Source of the DNA: Komagataeibacter xylinus
GTDB taxonomy: Bacteria > Pseudomonadota > Alphaproteobacteria > Acetobacterales > Acetobacteraceae
Direction of reading: 5' to 3'
DNA length: 64,000 nt
NCBI RefSeq assembly: GCF_004302915.1
Contig: NZ_QQBI01000004.1
Span: 117,856 to 181,855 of the forward strand
Numbering within the stretch: the stretch's first letter is position 1; every line of letters begins with the position of its first letter. Position numbers and translations under genes: made by a program. This document shows positions 10,369 through 22,942 of the stretch, piece by piece. The notes under the pieces are model-generated. The model saw nothing but the letters and a program-made list of their open reading frames with translations, was not told the DNA's origin and ran no database searches.

Positions 10369-11736
10369 TTACTTATTCAGGCCAGACCATGCCGGGTCAG
10401 AGGCGCTGCCTGCAGGTAGGGCACGTTCATGGAAGCCGGTGATGTCAATTGTGCTGATACCTGTTGCAAATCCGGCACCATTCGCCCCGGCCGAACTCTG
10501 GCGGCAGAACGCCAGCACCCGCCCATTGGGGCAGAAAGTCGGGCTTTCCACCGTAAAGCCCTGGGTCAGGATTCGCTCGCCCGTGCCATCGGGCGCCATC
10601 ACGCCAAGCGAGAAGCTGCCATTGGCAATGCGCGAGAATGCGATCAGGTCCCCGCGCGGCGACCACACGGGCGAGCCATAGCGCCCGTGCCCATAGGAGA
10701 TCCGCTTCGCCTCGCCGCCCGATGCACTCATGATATAGAGCTGCTGCGAGCCGCCACGGTCGGAGTTGAACACGATCTGCGACCCGTCGGGGCTATAGGA
10801 CGGGCTGGTGTCGATCGCCCCGGAAGAGGTGATCTGCCGGCGCGCCATGGTGGCAAGGTCGACCACGAAGATGTCAGACCCGCTGCCGCGCGTGACCGAC
10901 AGGATGACCGACTGCCCGTTGGGCGCAAAGCGCGGCGCAAATGAAATACCCGTAAAGTCACCCAGCAGGCGCTGCTGCCCGGTATTGAGGTTGAACAGGT
11001 AAACACGCGGCCTGTAGTTGGCATATGACATGAATGCCAGCTCACTATTGGCCGGGTTGAAGCGCGGCGTGAGCGTCAGCCACTGCCCGTTGGTCAGGTA
11101 GCGGCTGTCCGCCCCGTCCTGATCCATGATGGCGAGCCGCGTGACCTGGCGCGCGCGCGGGCCGGAACGGGCAATATAGGCGATGCGGGAATTGAAATAG
11201 CCCTGCTCGCCCAGCAGGCGGCTGTAGATCACATCGGCAATCACATGCGCGATGCGGCGCCAGTCCTGGCTGGCGGCGGTATAGGCCGTGCCCTGCAACT
11301 GTTTGCCGGTCAGCACATCCCACAGGCGGAACTCGACGCGCAGGCTGCTGCCCTGCTCGACCACCTTGCCGGTCATGACCGCGCGCGCGCCCATTGACTT
11401 GTAGGTGGCAAACGGGGGCGTGCCCTGCGGCATGCTGGCGCTGATGGGGCGGAACAGGCCGCAATTGCCCAGATCGGCCGAGATCACATCCGTGATCTGC
11501 TGGGCCACGCCACTGCCAAGCGCGGGCAGGACGATGGGAATGGGGGCGGTCCGCGCCTGATCGACCGTGATCTCGGCAGCCCCCGCATCCTGTGCGTGGG
11601 CGGCACCCGCGGCGAACAGCGGCGTGGCCATGAGCCCGCCCGCAACACCTGCGCCCATGAAACCACGCCGGCTGAAGGCCGATGCCAGCCGTGCGGCATC
11701 ATCATCCGGGATCAATGGCTTTACGCTTGACATCAT
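10369..11736 (-). CDS. tolB: TolB, with a twin-arginine-like signal
   Basis: Periplasmic beta-propeller protein of the Tol-Pal system, binding Pal and TolA. The N-terminus carries SRRGFMG (22-28) followed by a hydrophobic Ala/Gly stretch and a cleavage region AGAAHAQ, which fits a Tat rather than a plain Sec signal. Residues 50-190 form the TolB N-terminal domain and 200-455 hold the WD40-like repeats (SPDG, SPRGD). Length is standard. The second Met is an equally good start. TolB is generally Sec-exported in enterobacteria, so the Tat motif is notable. Confidence 0.93.
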   Translation of the reverse strand: MMSSVKPLIPDDDAARLASAFSRRGFMGAGVAGGLMATPLFAAGAAHAQDAGAAEITVDQARTAPIPIVLPALGSGVAQQITDVISADLGNCGLFRPISASMPQGTPPFATYKSMGARAVMTGKVVEQGSSLRVEFRLWDVLTGKQLQGTAYTAASQDWRRIAHVIADVIYSRLLGEQGYFNSRIAYIARSGPRARQVTRLAIMDQDGADSRYLTNGQWLTLTPRFNPANSELAFMSYANYRPRVYLFNLNTGQQRLLGDFTGISFAPRFAPNGQSVILSVTRGSGSDIFVVDLATMARRQITSSGAIDTSPSYSPDGSQIVFNSDRGGSQQLYIMSASGGEAKRISYGHGRYGSPVWSPRGDLIAFSRIANGSFSLGVMAPDGTGERILTQGFTVESPTFCPNGRVLAFCRQSSAGANGAGFATGISTIDITGFHERALPAGSASDPAWSGLNK

Positions 11737-11766
11737 TTTCCTCTCCTCGCCTTCGTCCGCTTTGTA

Positions 11767-12759
11767 TCAGGGACGGAATACGAATTTCAGTTGCCGGGTC
11801 TGGCCCAGCAGGTTCTGCGGAATGGGCAGCTTGGCACAGGTCGGGCTGAGCACCGCATCACGCGCGCGTTCGGCCAGCGCGCGGTATGACGGGTCAGCCG
11901 CCATCTGCGCCTGTGTCTGCGGCGCGAACTCCACAAGCCGCGCCGTGCCGGTGCCATCCACGGTCACGACCAGATGCGCCACGAACTGGGCATAATTACG
12001 GGCCGCCGTATCTTCCGAGTAGCAGCGCCGCACGGAATTGCCGATCGCCTTCTGCTCGGTGGCGGTCATGGAACTCGTTATGTCGCCATCAGGCGTGCCA
12101 CCGCCATCAGGCGCACCACCCTGCTGCGGGTTGGGCCGGGCCTTGGGCGGGTGGGTCTGCTTCTGGTCCGCGCGGAAGGCATCAAGCGTTGCCAGCAGCG
12201 AGTGCGTATCGGGCACATGCTTCTTGGCCTCGTTGGGCTGCGTGGTGCGCGAGGGCTCCTGCACCTTGGGCGCTGCCGTGGGGTCCGGCTGGGCCGAGGG
12301 CGGCACGGGCGCATGCGCCTGCGCGGGTGCTGCCTTGGGCGGCGTGGGCGGCAGCTTGACCGCATCGGGCGAAGGCGTCTGCTCGCGCGGCGGGGTTGGC
12401 GCGTCCGGCACGGGTTTCGACACCTGCTGCGGTGGCGGCATGGGCGGCGGTGGTGGCGGGGGGGGCGCTGCCTCCTCGTTGGGTTCCTTTTCAGGCGGCG
12501 TGGGCGAAGGCGGCGCCTCCTGCTTTACCGGCGCGGGCGCAGGCGCGGGCTTGGGGGCCGGCCTGTCGCCCTTGTGGGGTGTTGACGTGCCCGTATCGGC
12601 TGCGAATTCCATCTCGATGGTTGGCGGGGGCGGCGGCTCCCTGGGCACCGGCACGGGCAGCTTGAGCAGCACGGCCACCAGCAGGGCAAAATGCAGCCCG
12701 CCCGAAACCAGGATGGAACGCCGCATGAGGATGCGTTCGGAACGACGCGGTGGGACCAC
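11767..12759 (-). CDS. tolA: Cell envelope integrity protein TolA
   Basis: Inner-membrane protein that transmits energy from TolQR to the outer membrane. A helix lies at about residues 14-35. Residues 38-215 are a very Pro/Ala/Lys/Glu-rich linker that spans the periplasm, and the C-terminal 100 residues form the compact TolA/TonB-like domain (AIGNSVRRCY... FVFRP). The start is a GTG preceded by AGGAG about 10 bases upstream. The linker is Pro-rich instead of the Lys/Ala helix of E. coli, which is common in Acetobacteraceae and other alphaproteobacteria. Confidence 0.88.
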   Translation of the reverse strand: MVPPRRSERILMRRSILVSGGLHFALLVAVLLKLPVPVPREPPPPPTIEMEFAADTGTSTPHKGDRPAPKPAPAPAPVKQEAPPSPTPPEKEPNEEAAPPPPPPPPMPPPQQVSKPVPDAPTPPREQTPSPDAVKLPPTPPKAAPAQAHAPVPPSAQPDPTAAPKVQEPSRTTQPNEAKKHVPDTHSLLATLDAFRADQKQTHPPKARPNPQQGGAPDGGGTPDGDITSSMTATEQKAIGNSVRRCYSEDTAARNYAQFVAHLVVTVDGTGTARLVEFAPQTQAQMAADPSYRALAERARDAVLSPTCAKLPIPQNLLGQTRQLKFVFRP

Positions 12760-12789
12760 GATCAGACGGCTCCTGGCATCAGATTCTGT

Positions 12790-13221
12790 TTAGTGACCGG
12801 GTGGCTGCTGGGCCAGCAGGGCCACATGCGTAAAGCCGCCCGCAGTGATCTGCCCCATGATCTGCATGACACGGCCATAATCGATATGCTGGTCGCCGCG
12901 CACGAAAATACGGTGCTCGCTATCATTCTGCGCGGCCGCCCTGAGCTGGTCCACCAGCTGGTCCTGCGAGACGGGTTCATCACCCAGGTACAGGTCGCCA
13001 TTGGAGCGGATCGACACCGTGATGGGCTTGGTGTCGGTATTGACCGGGGCCGCATCCGTCTTGGGCAGGTCCACGTTCACGCCGCTGGTCATCATGGGGG
13101 CTGTCACCATGAAGATGATGAGCAGCACCAGCATCACGTCCACCAGGGGCGTGACGTTGATCTCGGCCATGGGGCGCCGCTTGCGCCGCCGCCCCCGCAG
13201 GTCGCCCAGGCTTGCCCCCAT
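12790..13221 (-). CDS. tolR: TolR (ExbD/TolR proton channel subunit)
   Basis: Partner of TolQ in the proton-driven motor. A basic N-terminus (residues 6-17, RGRRRKRR) precedes a single helix with the critical Asp in NVTPLVDVMLVLLIIF, then a periplasmic domain. Length 143. The start at 13219-13221 lies one base after the tolQ stop, so the two are translationally coupled; a longer upstream frame would overlap tolQ. Confidence 0.95.
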   Translation of the reverse strand: MGASLGDLRGRRRKRRPMAEINVTPLVDVMLVLLIIFMVTAPMMTSGVNVDLPKTDAAPVNTDTKPITVSIRSNGDLYLGDEPVSQDQLVDQLRAAAQNDSEHRIFVRGDQHIDYGRVMQIMGQITAGGFTHVALLAQQPPGH

Positions 13222-13222
13222 G

Positions 13223-13942
13223 TTACGCGCCCCTTTCTTCCGACTGGCGCGACAGGATGGCGGCGAACTCGGTGCCGAACGCATCCAGCCGGTCCTCGAA
13301 CACGCCCATGCTGTTGCTGACCACGTTATAGGCGATCACGGCGGGAATGGCCGTGACCAGGCCGATGGCGGTGGCGAACAGCGCCTCGGAAATGCCCGGC
13401 GCCACAACCGAAAGGTTGGTGTTGTGCATGGCCGCGATCGAGCCGAATGCATGCATGATGCCCCACACCGTGCCGAACAGGCCGATGAAGGGCGCCACCG
13501 GCCCGATGGTGGCGAGGAAGATGATCCAGCGGTTCAGCCGGTCCATCTCGCGCGTAATCGTGATGGCCATGGCCCGGTTGACGCGGTCCTGCACGCCGCC
13601 ATGCACCAAGTCGATGCCCGAGATGCGCGAGGAACGCCGCCATTCGCCCATGGCCGCGCCAAAGACGGCGGCCATCGGGTGCACGGGCTTGGCGCCATCG
13701 GATTCGTAAAGATCCTCAAGGCTGCCACCGGCCCAGAAGCGCTCCTCGAAATCGTTGGCCTGCCGGTTGACCCGGCGGATGGTGGTGAATTTATCAAAAA
13801 TGATGGCCCAGACAATGATGCTGCTGGTCACCAGCCCGATCATGACGAGCTTGACCACAATCGAGGCGTGCATGAACAGCGCCCACATTGAAAGATCACC
13901 CGCTGCAGCACCCAGATTCGCTGCATTAACCGCTTGGTCCAA
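13223..13942 (-). CDS. tolQ: TolQ (MotA/TolQ/ExbB proton channel)
   Basis: Three-helix subunit of the Tol motor. The helices lie at about residues 22-45, 135-160 and 175-200, and the third region contains the conserved GLFGTVWGIMHAF and APGISEALFATAIGL motifs of the ExbB/TolQ family. The start is a TTG preceded by a strong AGGAGG six bases upstream; the first ATG would remove 18 residues. First gene of tolQRAB. Confidence 0.95.
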   Translation of the reverse strand: MDQAVNAANLGAAAGDLSMWALFMHASIVVKLVMIGLVTSSIIVWAIIFDKFTTIRRVNRQANDFEERFWAGGSLEDLYESDGAKPVHPMAAVFGAAMGEWRRSSRISGIDLVHGGVQDRVNRAMAITITREMDRLNRWIIFLATIGPVAPFIGLFGTVWGIMHAFGSIAAMHNTNLSVVAPGISEALFATAIGLVTAIPAVIAYNVVSNSMGVFEDRLDAFGTEFAAILSRQSEERGA

Positions 13943-14089
13943 ATACGCCTCCTGCCCACCTTGGCCGTTCGCTCAAACACGAAGATTGCCCGTTTGGCAA
14001 GCTACGGCCAACCTGCTTTCCGCACAGCCCTGCATCGTGGTCAACCCATGACACAAAAAGAACACACGCCGTGCATGGCTCAGTGGCAC

Positions 14090-14509
14090 TCAGCCGACCA
14101 GCCCGCGCAACAGATCACGCCATAACGGCGGAAATCGGGCCGCGCGCCCATCGGCTGCCCGCACGCAGGCCAGCCGCACATCCAGCGTGCCACAATCAAG
14201 TTTTTCAGCCGTCCCCGCCCGATGGAAGGTCTGGAGCAGCCTGCAGCTCGCAGCCCCCAGCTCGGTCAGGCGAGTCGTCACGCGCACGATGTCATCGAGC
14301 CGCAGGGGGGCACGGTAGTCCATGGCGGCATGGCGCACCACGAAGGCCAGCCCGAAATCGTCCAGCAGGTCGGCGGCAGAGTGCCCCTGCGCGCGGATGG
14401 CCTCGGTGCGGGCGCGCTCGCCAAAGGCGAGGTAGCGGGCGTGATAGACCACGCCGCCCGCATCCGTATCCTCGTAATAGATGCGAAAATCGATACTATG
14501 CTGAACCAT
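14090..14509 (-). CDS. ybgC: Acyl-CoA thioesterase YbgC (tol-pal associated)
   Basis: Hot-dog fold thioesterase of 139 residues. The catalytic signature [19 protein letters not shown] lies at residues 10-28, with Asp as the active residue. Family members hydrolyse short acyl-CoA or act in phospholipid metabolism near the Tol complex. Its ATG overlaps the 3' end of ruvB by 14 bases, so it belongs to the ruv operon, and it precedes tolQ. Confidence 0.92.
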   Translation of the reverse strand: MVQHSIDFRIYYEDTDAGGVVYHARYLAFGERARTEAIRAQGHSAADLLDDFGLAFVVRHAAMDYRAPLRLDDIVRVTTRLTELGAASCRLLQTFHRAGTAEKLDCGTLDVRLACVRAADGRAARFPPLWRDLLRGLVG

Positions 14510-15557
14510 CAGTCCCTTCTCCGAGCAGGTCGCCCTGGCCGGGCACGCGGACGGGGGGCTGCAGGCCCAGATGCCGCCAGCCCCGCTCGCCCAGCATGCG
14601 GCCGCGACTGGTGCGTAGCACGAGCCCCTCCTGAATGAGGTAGGGCTCGATCACGTCTTCGAGCGTGTCACGTGCCTCGGCCAGGGCGGCGGCCAGTGTC
14701 TCGACCCCCACCGGGCCGCCATGATGGTATTCGGCAATGCGGCGCAGGTAACGCCGGTCCATGCCATCAAGCCCCATCGAATCGACCTCGAGGCGGGAGA
14801 GCGCCGCATCGGCCAGCGCGCGGTCAACCGGCCCCCTGCCCGCCCGCGCCACGGCGGCGAAGTCGCGTACCCGGCGCAGCAGGCGGCCCGCGATGCGCGG
14901 CGTGCCGCGCGAGCGACGGGCGATTTCCTCCGCCCCTTCCGGTGTCAGGTCGAATTCCAGCTTGCGCGCCCCGCGCACCACAATCTGGCACAGCTCCTCG
15001 GGCGTGTAGAACACCAGCCGCAGCGGAATGCCGAAGCGGTCGCGCAGCGGCGTTGCCAGCAGGCCCGCCCGCGTGGTGGCGGCGACCAGCGTGAATGGCG
15101 AGAGGTCGATACGCACCGAGCGCGCAGCCGGCCCCTCGCCAATGATCAGGTCAAGCTGGAAATCCTCCATTGCCGGGTACAGCACTTCCTCGATGGAGGG
15201 GTGCAGGCGGTGGATTTCATCAATGAACAGCACGTCTCTCGGCTGGAGGTTGGTCAGGATGGCGGCCAGGTCGCCCGCGCGCTGGATGACCGGCCCCGAC
15301 GTGGCCCTGAAGCCCACGCCCAGTTCCCGCGCCACGATCTGCGCCAGCGTGGTCTTGCCCAGACCGGGAGGGCCGTGCAGCAGCACATGATCCAGCGCAT
15401 CGCCACGCTGGCGGGCGGCGGCGATGAAGATGGCCAGGTTCTCGCGGCTGGCCTTCTGCCCGGTGAAGTCATCAAGCGTCTGAGGCCGCAGGCTGCCTTC
15501 GCCCGTGTCTTCCTCCGCCCGGCGGGCGTCGATCTCGCGCTCGGGGTGCTCACTCAT
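14496..15557 (-). CDS. ruvB: Holliday junction helicase RuvB
   Basis: AAA+ motor that drives branch migration with RuvA. The 353-residue protein has the N-terminal [12 protein letters not shown], Walker [11 protein letters not shown], Walker B FIDEIHRL and the C-terminal winged helix with TSRGR. Length is standard. ruvB overlaps ruvA by four bases (ATGA). Confidence 0.97.
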   Translation of the reverse strand: MSEHPEREIDARRAEEDTGEGSLRPQTLDDFTGQKASRENLAIFIAAARQRGDALDHVLLHGPPGLGKTTLAQIVARELGVGFRATSGPVIQRAGDLAAILTNLQPRDVLFIDEIHRLHPSIEEVLYPAMEDFQLDLIIGEGPAARSVRIDLSPFTLVAATTRAGLLATPLRDRFGIPLRLVFYTPEELCQIVVRGARKLEFDLTPEGAEEIARRSRGTPRIAGRLLRRVRDFAAVARAGRGPVDRALADAALSRLEVDSMGLDGMDRRYLRRIAEYHHGGPVGVETLAAALAEARDTLEDVIEPYLIQEGLVLRTSRGRMLGERGWRHLGLQPPVRVPGQGDLLGEGTDGSA

Positions 15558-16174
15558 CGGGCCAGTTCCTTCAGCGCGTCACGGATCACGACATCGAGGT
15601 TCACATCCCCCTCAAAGCGGTCGATCACGCGCTCGACCACAGGCTGCGCCTCCGCGCGCCTGAAGCCAAGGCCCGACAGCGCCAGCACGGCATCCGCCGC
15701 AATGCTGCGCGGCGTGGGCAGCGTAATGCTCACGCCCGGCACGCCCCCGCCCGCCGGTGCGCCCGTGGGCATGCCCTCGCATTTGTCACGCAGTTCGGTC
15801 ACGATGCGCTGGGCCAGTCGCGCGCCCACGCCACCCGCGCGGGTGAGCATGGCCTTGTCGCCCCCGCCTATGGCCATCATCAGCTCGGCAGGCGGCAGCA
15901 CCGACAGGATGGCCAGCGCCACCTTGGCGCCCACGCCCTGCACCGTGGTGAGCAGGCGGAACCATGAGCGCTCCGATGCCTCGGCAAAACCGTAGAGCAG
16001 GATGGCGTCCTCGCGCACCACGGTCTCGACCAGCACGAGGGCGAGTTCCGGCGGCTGCGGCAGGGCGGCGAGCGTGCGGCTCGAGGCCTGCACAAGATAA
16101 CCCACGCCGCTGACATCAATCACGCAGCGATCGGCCTCGACCTGTGCCAGCAGGCCGCGCAGCTGCGCGATCAT
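15554..16174 (-). CDS. ruvA: Holliday junction binding protein RuvA
   Basis: Tetrameric junction-binding partner of RuvB. An N-terminal OB-fold (1-65), two helix-hairpin-helix motifs (about 70-140: [17 protein letters not shown] and [13 protein letters not shown]) and a flexible linker lead to a C-terminal RuvB-binding domain. At 206 residues the length is normal. It overlaps ruvC and ruvB by four bases on each side. Confidence 0.96.
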   Translation of the reverse strand: MIAQLRGLLAQVEADRCVIDVSGVGYLVQASSRTLAALPQPPELALVLVETVVREDAILLYGFAEASERSWFRLLTTVQGVGAKVALAILSVLPPAELMMAIGGGDKAMLTRAGGVGARLAQRIVTELRDKCEGMPTGAPAGGGVPGVSITLPTPRSIAADAVLALSGLGFRRAEAQPVVERVIDRFEGDVNLDVVIRDALKELAR

Positions 16175-16677
16175 GCCATCCTCGTGGCATTGGCAATGTG
16201 GGCGGCAGAGGCGCGATGATGCGCGTGGCAGATGGCCACCGCCAGCGCATCCGCCGCATCAGCACGCTTGAGCAGGGCGGTGGGCAGAATACGGCGGACC
16301 ATCATGCTGACCTGCTCCTTGGTGGCGGCCCCCGTGCCCACAACCGCGCGCTTGACCGTCTTGGCGCCGTATTCGGCTACGGGAATGTCGAGCAGCATGG
16401 GCACCAGCAGCCCCACGCCACGGGCATAGCCCAGCTTGAGCGTGGCAGCGCCATTGCGGTTGACGTAGGTTTCCTCCACCGCCGCTTCATCGGGGGCGAA
16501 GTTGCGGGCCAGTTCCAGCAGCGCATCATGCAGGTGCCGCAGCCGCTCGGGCACGGACAGCGCCGAATCGGTCGCGATCACGCCATCGGCCACATGGCTC
16601 AGCCGGTTGCCCTGCGCCGTGATCACCCCCCAGCCCGTAAAGCGCAGGCCGGGGTCGATGCCCAGGATGCGGACCAC
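16171..16677 (-). CDS. ruvC: Holliday junction endonuclease RuvC
   Basis: Resolves Holliday junctions. The RNase H-like fold is marked by ILGIDPGLRFTGWG at residues 4-17 (first catalytic Asp), the second acidic residue in EETYVNRN, and the C-terminal DAADALAVAICHAH. At 168 residues it is normal length. It follows yebC by eight bases and is first of ruvCAB. Confidence 0.96.
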   Translation of the reverse strand: MVRILGIDPGLRFTGWGVITAQGNRLSHVADGVIATDSALSVPERLRHLHDALLELARNFAPDEAAVEETYVNRNGAATLKLGYARGVGLLVPMLLDIPVAEYGAKTVKRAVVGTGAATKEQVSMMVRRILPTALLKRADAADALAVAICHAHHRASAAHIANATRMA

Positions 16678-16685
16678 AGCCCGGG

Positions 16686-17435
16686 TCAGGCCGAGAGCTT
16701 TTCGGCCACGTCGTCCGGCACGTCGAAATTGGCGTAAACGGCCTGCACGTCGTCATGGTCTTCAAGCGTATCGATCAGCTTGAACACGCTGCGCGCCTTG
16801 TCCTCATCGAGTTCGACGGTGTTCGACGGCCGCCAGTCCAGCTTGGCGGAGGCAGGCTCGCCAAAGCGGGTTTCCAGCGCATCACGCACGGCAAAGAAGG
16901 ATTCGACCGGGCAGGTCACTTCATGCATGCCGTCCACGGTCTCGACATTCTCGGCCCCGGCTTCAAGCCCCGCCTCGATCAGGTCATCCTCACTTGCGGC
17001 ATCGAGCGGATAGCTGATCACGCCCAGACGGGTGAACATGAAGGAGACCGAATTCGTCTCGCCCAGCGAGCCGCCATGCTTGGAAAACGCGGCCCGCACG
17101 TCGGATGCCGTGCGGTTGCGGTTGTCGGTCAGCCCTTCCACGATCACGGCAACGCCTGCCGGGCCGTAGCCCTCGTAGCGGACCTCGGTGTAGTCATCGC
17201 CGCCGCCTGCGCCGCTGGCCTTCTTGATCGCACGCTCGACCGTGTCCTTGGGCATGTTGACTTCACGCGCGGCCGAGATGGCTGCACGCAGGCGCGGGTT
17301 CATGGCCGGGTCGGGCATGCCCTCGCGCGTGGCCACGGTAATTTCACGGATGACCTTGGCAAACTGCTTGGCCCGCTTGGCGTCCTGCGCGCCCTTGCGG
17401 TGCATGATGTTCTTGAATTGGGAATGACCTGCCAT
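16686..17435 (-). CDS. yebC: YebC/PmpR family DNA-binding or translation factor
   Basis: The 249-residue protein begins with [20 protein letters not shown] and carries the acidic and Gly-rich middle typical of YebC. Members have been described as transcription regulators and, more recently, as factors that relieve ribosome stalling at proline runs. That would suit the Pro-rich TolA encoded nearby, but the link is only an inference. It is the head of the yebC-ruvCAB-ybgC-tol cluster. Confidence 0.93.
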   Translation of the reverse strand: MAGHSQFKNIMHRKGAQDAKRAKQFAKVIREITVATREGMPDPAMNPRLRAAISAAREVNMPKDTVERAIKKASGAGGGDDYTEVRYEGYGPAGVAVIVEGLTDNRNRTASDVRAAFSKHGGSLGETNSVSFMFTRLGVISYPLDAASEDDLIEAGLEAGAENVETVDGMHEVTCPVESFFAVRDALETRFGEPASAKLDWRPSNTVELDEDKARSVFKLIDTLEDHDDVQAVYANFDVPDDVAEKLSA

Positions 17436-17500
17436 CGTTCGTCCCTGATCGTGCTGTTCTTGTTACTGTCTTGTGTATCGGCCCGGGTGGGGCTGGCCGT

Positions 17501-20242
<2,742 letters not shown>

Positions 20243-20491
20243 GAAGACCTTCCCGGAATGACATTCCCGCACGCCCGCAACACAAGAACTGGCGGGGGCG
20301 GGGCAGGCGTGCGGATAAAATTCTCGCGCGGAGACATGAGATAGGACCCACGCCGCCACGGGTCAACCGATGGACCGCAGCGCCATGGAAAAAGCGGGGG
20401 AAAACGGCCATCCGCCATACGGCCCTTGCAGGCAGGGCCGCCCTTCGCCATGATGCCTGCCGAACGCGTTCATAACTAGGGTTTTTTGCAC

Positions 20492-21391
20492 ATGCGGACT
20501 ATCAGTCCGGCAAAGGCTGTCGCAACGATGGCCCTGCTTGCTTCCTCTTTCATCATTCCTCCTGCAATGGCGGCCTCCCCCGCGCCGGCGGCGCCCGGCG
20601 CCCCGGCCACGGCGGACCAGAATCCGCTGCTCGCCAGCGTGAACGGGCAGGACATCCGCCTCAATGACGTGCGGCAGGCCATGGCCACGATGCCCGAGCA
20701 GCTGCGCAAGCTGCCCGACAACATCATCGTGCCGATCCTGCTCAACCAGCTCGTTGACCAGCGCGCCATCCAGCTTGCCGCCACCAAGTCCGGGCTGGAC
20801 AAGCAGCCCGACGTGCAGCAGCAGATGCAGCAGGCCTCGCAGGGCGCGCTGCAGAATGCCTACCTGTCAGCCCAGGTCGCCCCAACCCTGACCGATGATG
20901 CGGTCAAGGCGTATTACGACAAGAACTACGCCAACAAGCCGGGCGCTGAAGAAATCCATGCCCGCCACATCCTGGTCCAGACCGAGGCCGAGGCCAACGA
21001 CGTGATCAAGCAGCTCAAGGGCGGCGCCGATTTCGGGCAGCTGGCCACCAAGCTGTCGAAGGATCCCGGCTCGGCCAAGCAGAATGGCGGCGACCTGGGC
21101 TGGTTCAAGAAGGGCGACATGCTGCCGACCTTCTGGGATGCAGCCTCCGCCATGCAGCCCAACAGCTACAGCCAGACCCCGGTGCACACCCAGTATGGCT
21201 GGCACGTGATCCAGGTGCTGGGCAAGCGCACCGCGCCCACCCCCACGCTTGACGCAACGCGCGACCAGATCCGCCAGAAGCTGATCCAGGACGGCGTGCA
21301 GAAGGCGGTTGCCAATGCGCTGGCACAGGTCAAGGTCGTGCGCTACGGCCCTGACGGCAAGCCCCTGCCTGAAAACCAGCCCGCCCACTAA
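20492..21391 (+). CDS. Parvulin-type peptidyl-prolyl isomerase (PpiC/SurA-like)
   Basis: Probable periplasmic foldase. A signal peptide ends at about residue 29 (PPAMAAS). An N-terminal helical chaperone domain with Gln-rich segments (QQQMQQASQGALQ) precedes a rotamase domain at about 140-235, with the parvulin signatures ARHILVQTEAEA, FGQLATKLSKDPGS and GGDLGWF. Length 299. The ATG at 20492 is two codons after an alternative TTG. Divergent from secA. Confidence 0.9.
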   Translation: MRTISPAKAVATMALLASSFIIPPAMAASPAPAAPGAPATADQNPLLASVNGQDIRLNDVRQAMATMPEQLRKLPDNIIVPILLNQLVDQRAIQLAATKSGLDKQPDVQQQMQQASQGALQNAYLSAQVAPTLTDDAVKAYYDKNYANKPGAEEIHARHILVQTEAEANDVIKQLKGGADFGQLATKLSKDPGSAKQNGGDLGWFKKGDMLPTFWDAASAMQPNSYSQTPVHTQYGWHVIQVLGKRTAPTPTLDATRDQIRQKLIQDGVQKAVANALAQVKVVRYGPDGKPLPENQPAH

Positions 21392-21484
21392 AAGCGGCCT
21401 GCCGCGCGGCGGGGCCCCGTCCATGCCCCGCCGCGCCACCTGAGTTCTTTGTCTCCCCGCCCCTGCACCGGAAGCCGACCGACC

Positions 21485-22720
21485 ATGGCCAAAGCCCTGC
21501 CCGTCTCCCCCCTTGCCCAGCCTTTGCCCGAACTGCCGCCGCTGGCTGGCGTGCGTTTTGGCGCGGCCGAGGCCGGCATACGCTATACGGGGCGCACCGA
21601 TCTGGTCATGGCTGAGTTCGCACCGGGCACGACGGTGGCGGGCGTCTATACCAAAAGCAAATGCCCCGGTGCGCCGGTGGACTGGTGCCGCGCCGCCATG
21701 GCCGATGGCCGGGCCCGCGCGCTGGTGGTCAATGCGGGCAATGCCAATGTCTTTACCGGCCGGGCCGGGTTTGAAGCGACGCAGGCCAACGCGGCCGATG
21801 CCGCGCGCCTGGTCAACTGTGCTGCCAGCGAGGTGTTCCTCGCCTCCACCGGCGTGATTGGCGAGGTGCTGCCCTACCAGAAGATTTCGGCCGCCCTGCC
21901 CGGCCTTTACGCCACCCTCTCGGCTGATGGCTGGGCCGATGCCGCGCGTGGCATCATGACCACCGACACCTTCCCCAAGGCCGCGACCCGCACGGCGAAG
22001 ATCGGCGGGACCACGGTGCGCATACAGGGCATTGCCAAGGGCAGCGGCATGGTCGCCCCCGACATGGCCACCATGCTCTCCTTTGTTGCAACCGACGCGA
22101 AGCTGCCCGCGAGCGTGCTGCAGTCCTTCCTGACCGAGGGCGTGAACCGCAGCTTCAACTGCATCACGGTGGATTCGGACACCTCCACCTCCGACATGGT
22201 GCTGCTGTTTGCCACAGGCCAGGCCGGCAATGCCGAGATCACTGACCCGGCCTCGCCCGAACTGGCCCATTTCCGCGCGGCCCTTGATTCGCTGCTGCTG
22301 GAACTGGCCCTGCTTGTCATCCGCGATGGCGAGGGGGTGACGAAGGTGATGCATATTGTCGTAACGGGCGCGACCTCCGATGAATCGGCCCACAAGGTTG
22401 CCATGGCCGTGGCCAACTCGCCGCTGGTCAAGACCGCTGTGGCGGGCGAGGACGCCAACTGGGGCCGCGTGGTCATGGCAGTGGGCAAATGCGGCGAGCC
22501 CGCCAACCGCGATACGCTCTCCGTCGGCATTGGCGGCACGTGGATCGCCGAAGGGGGCACCGTGGTGCCCGACTACGATGAAGCCCCGGTCGTGGCCCAC
22601 ATGAAGGGCAGGGAAATCGAGATCACGATCGACCTTGGCCTGGCCAACGGCACGGCGCAGGCGTGGGGCTGTGACCTTACGCATGGCTATATCGACATCA
22701 ACGGCTCCTATCGCAGCTGA
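21485..22720 (+). CDS. argJ: Bifunctional ornithine acetyltransferase/N-acetylglutamate synthase ArgJ
   Basis: Transfers acetyl from N-acetylornithine to glutamate in cyclic arginine synthesis, and can start the cycle with acetyl-CoA. It is made as a precursor that cuts itself before a Thr. The anchoring motifs are NAGNANVFTG, STGVIGE, KGSGMVAPDMATML and the D-T-S-T-S-D segment; the nucleophile is in the AT(M)LSF region. The C-terminus GCDLTHGYIDINGSYRS is the family's oxyanion and closing strand. The start at 21485 is the first ATG; a TTG 12 codons earlier looks less natural. 411 residues. Confidence 0.95.
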   Translation: MAKALPVSPLAQPLPELPPLAGVRFGAAEAGIRYTGRTDLVMAEFAPGTTVAGVYTKSKCPGAPVDWCRAAMADGRARALVVNAGNANVFTGRAGFEATQANAADAARLVNCAASEVFLASTGVIGEVLPYQKISAALPGLYATLSADGWADAARGIMTTDTFPKAATRTAKIGGTTVRIQGIAKGSGMVAPDMATMLSFVATDAKLPASVLQSFLTEGVNRSFNCITVDSDTSTSDMVLLFATGQAGNAEITDPASPELAHFRAALDSLLLELALLVIRDGEGVTKVMHIVVTGATSDESAHKVAMAVANSPLVKTAVAGEDANWGRVVMAVGKCGEPANRDTLSVGIGGTWIAEGGTVVPDYDEAPVVAHMKGREIEITIDLGLANGTAQAWGCDLTHGYIDINGSYRS

Positions 22721-22740
22721 CCGGCGCTGATAATAATATA

Positions 22741-22822
22741 GAGTTTTTGGGTGCCGCCTTTTTTTAAAGGCGGCGTTCCTTTCGAAACTTTTGGAAAAGC
22801 TTCACCAGGAACTTTTTGCTGT
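22741..22822 (-). repeat. Dispersed hairpin repeat, copy 3 (inverted: modules A and B on the minus strand)
   Basis: Read on the minus strand it shows module A (GGTGAAGCTTTTCC) then module B (ACGCCGCCTTTAAAAAAAGG) and the tail CACCCAAAAACTC. Only this copy of the nine is inverted relative to the window. It starts about 20 bp after the argJ stop. Confidence 0.75.
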
Positions 22823-22942
22823 TTTCATACAGTCACCGGGCCTGGCTGGTGGATGGCGTGTTTTTTCCTGCTTCCGCTGCGCACCGAGCAATGGCATTGC
22901 TGTACGGGTGAACCCCTTGGCAGCCAGACAGGAATGCCCTGC

